A DNA stretch of 6,947 bases from Acidimicrobiaceae bacterium (GTDB taxonomy: Bacteria; Actinomycetota; Acidimicrobiia; Acidimicrobiales; Bog-793): the NCBI GenBank assembly GCA_027459565.1, contig DAIDIA010000025.1:1-6947 (forward strand), read 5' to 3'. The notes beneath the pieces are model-generated. The model did not search any database and was not told the origin of the DNA. It saw nothing but the letters and a program-made list of their open reading frames with translations. Shown here piece by piece: positions 6,093 to 6,947 of the stretch. A program made the translations under genes and the position numbers. Position 1 is the stretch's first letter, and every line of letters starts with the position of its first letter.

Positions 6093-6586
6093 TCGCTCAC
6101 CGCCGACAACAACGCGCCAACGCGCCGAATCGCCGGCTCGGTCGTCGCCGGCTCGCCAAGGCGTGTGCGCCAGCCGGGATCGACGAGGTCGGGTGCCACC
6201 TCTTCGAGTGGCATAAGCACGAACGCCCGGTCGAACATCCGCGGATGCGGGACGATGAGCTCTGGATCGGTCCCGGTGTATCCGTCGATCATCAGCACAT
6301 CCACGTCGAGCGTGCGTGCGCCCCAGCGTTCCCTGCGGACCCTGTTCGCGTCGCGTTCGAGTCGGTGACACAGAGCGAGCAGGTCCAACGGCGAGCCCTG
6401 CCAGTCAATCACCACAACACAGTTCAGGTAGGGGCCCTGACCCTCGGGACCGCCAACCGGCGCGCTCTCGTAGACCGACGAGACCACGAGTTCGCCGACG
6501 ACCGAGCGAAGTGTCATGACCGCGCGGTCAAGGGTGCTCCAGCGGTCCCCGAGGTTGGAACCGAGCCCGAGGATCCCCCGAGTCAC
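6089..6586 (-). CDS. folK: 2-amino-4-hydroxy-6-hydroxymethyldihydropteridine diphosphokinase (HPPK)
   Basis: Transfers diphosphate from ATP to 6-hydroxymethyl-7,8-dihydropterin, giving the substrate of dihydropteroate synthase. The 165-residue product shows GLGSNLGDR at 7-15, SSVYESAPVGGPEGQGPYLN at about 36-55, the region RRERWGARTLDVDVLMIDG at 84-102 with the Mg2+-binding Asp95 and Asp97, and PHPRMFDRAFVLMPLEEVAPD at about 113-133. All are canonical for the family. The start is GTG at 6586, overlapping the folB stop as GTGA, with GAAGAG 6 nt upstream. Its own stop overlaps the panC start in the same way, so folB, folK and panC are probably translated as a coupled unit. FolK uses the product of FolB. 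Confidence 0.96.
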   Translation of the reverse strand: MTRGILGLGSNLGDRWSTLDRAVMTLRSVVGELVVSSVYESAPVGGPEGQGPYLNCVVVIDWQGSPLDLLALCHRLERDANRVRRERWGARTLDVDVLMIDGYTGTDPELIVPHPRMFDRAFVLMPLEEVAPDLVDPGWRTRLGEPATTEPAIRRVGALLSAVSE

Positions 6587-6947
6587 GTCGGACTCTTCGA
6601 CCGCGCGATCCGTACGCCGACGCTGCCCAGCGTGGCAGGGATCGGCGGTGCCATCTTCCTCAGCGTCACCGCGACGCGGTCGATGCGCGCGTCGTCGAGG
6701 ATCGCGTCTGCGATCGCCCCGGCGAGCGCCTCAAGGAGGGCGAACCGCGTCGTCTCGACGACCGTGACCGTTGTCATGGCGATCGCGCCATAGTCGACAG
6801 TCGACGAGAGGTCGTCGGTCAGCTGTGCCGCCGCAAGGTCAAGGAAGATATCAAGATCGACCTCGAAGGGTTGGGCTCGGTCCTGTTCGCCTTCAAGTGC
6901 CCCATGGTGACCATCCACGCGGATCCGGCGAACCTCGATGCGGTCGC
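6583..6947 (-). CDS. folB: Dihydroneopterin aldolase (5' end cut by window edge)
   Basis: Cleaves 7,8-dihydroneopterin to 6-hydroxymethyl-dihydropterin and glycolaldehyde in folate synthesis. 120 residues are visible, beginning DRIEVRRIRVDGHHGALEGEQ, which is close to the normal N-terminus. The true start codon probably lies only a codon or two beyond the right edge; the cut codon ends in GC, so it is not itself ATG. Counting from the first full codon, the family residues are the HG followed by Glu18/Glu20, VDYG with Tyr52, LLEALA with Glu72 (pterin anchor), and RK with Lys97 before APPIP. The internal GTG at 6918 is an alternative start but would drop the conserved DRIEV segment. The gene heads the visible minus-strand cluster and overlaps folK by 4 nt. 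Dihydropteroate synthase and GTP cyclohydrolase, often next to it in actinobacteria, would lie to the right. Confidence 0.93.
   Translation of the reverse strand, partial: DRIEVRRIRVDGHHGALEGEQDRAQPFEVDLDIFLDLAAAQLTDDLSSTVDYGAIAMTTVTVVETTRFALLEALAGAIADAILDDARIDRVAVTLRKMAPPIPATLGSVGVRIARSKSPT

Noticed and set aside
6093..6371. 93-codon N-terminal extension of panC
   Set aside because: The extension is folK read in another frame. PanC homology starts at the GTG at 6092, which gives the normal family length and a GTGA overlap with folK.
1..6947. Search for mobile elements, CRISPR repeats, tRNA/rRNA genes, riboswitches and toxin-antitoxin or defence genes
   Set aside because: No long direct or inverted repeats, transposase motifs, regularly spaced repeats or tRNA-like cloverleaf were seen. 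Nearly all of the sequence is accounted for by eight housekeeping genes.

Overview
The window (6,947 bp, GC-rich, frequent GTG and TTG starts, genes packed with 1-4 nt overlaps) looks like a core chromosomal segment of a high-GC actinobacterium. The gene order folB-folK-panC-(nadC)-coaX-lysS-clpC is the one I know from Mycobacterium and Streptomyces. A deep-branching class such as Acidimicrobiia is a guess; nothing here fixes the taxon.

Layout, left to right. Positions 1-672 (minus strand) hold the first 224 codons of clpC, running off the left edge. A divergent intergenic region (673-837) follows. Positions 838-1833 (plus strand) hold a long-chain polyprenyl diphosphate synthase, the only plus-strand gene. 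It ends tail-to-tail on lysS, the two stop codons sharing one CTAG. The rest is a minus-strand cofactor cluster read right to left: folB (cut by the right edge), folK, panC, a 94-bp spacer, nadC, a 51-bp spacer, coaX, lysS. folB/folK and folK/panC overlap as GTGA; coaX/lysS meet as GTGATG. This is what an operon with translational coupling looks like.

Together, folB and folK supply two consecutive steps of tetrahydrofolate synthesis (dihydroneopterin to 6-hydroxymethyl-dihydropterin diphosphate). panC makes pantothenate and coaX phosphorylates it, the committed step to coenzyme A. nadC makes nicotinate mononucleotide for NAD. lysS charges tRNA-Lys. The prenyl synthase probably makes a quinone side chain or another long isoprenoid, and clpC encodes the AAA+ unfoldase of the Clp protease.

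All genes appear intact and belong to well-known families. I found no mobile element, CRISPR array, tRNA or rRNA and no sign of an undescribed system. The points worth a second look are local: the prenyl synthase sitting where I would expect lsr2, the gene junctions, the clpC leader, and spacer loops in CoaX.
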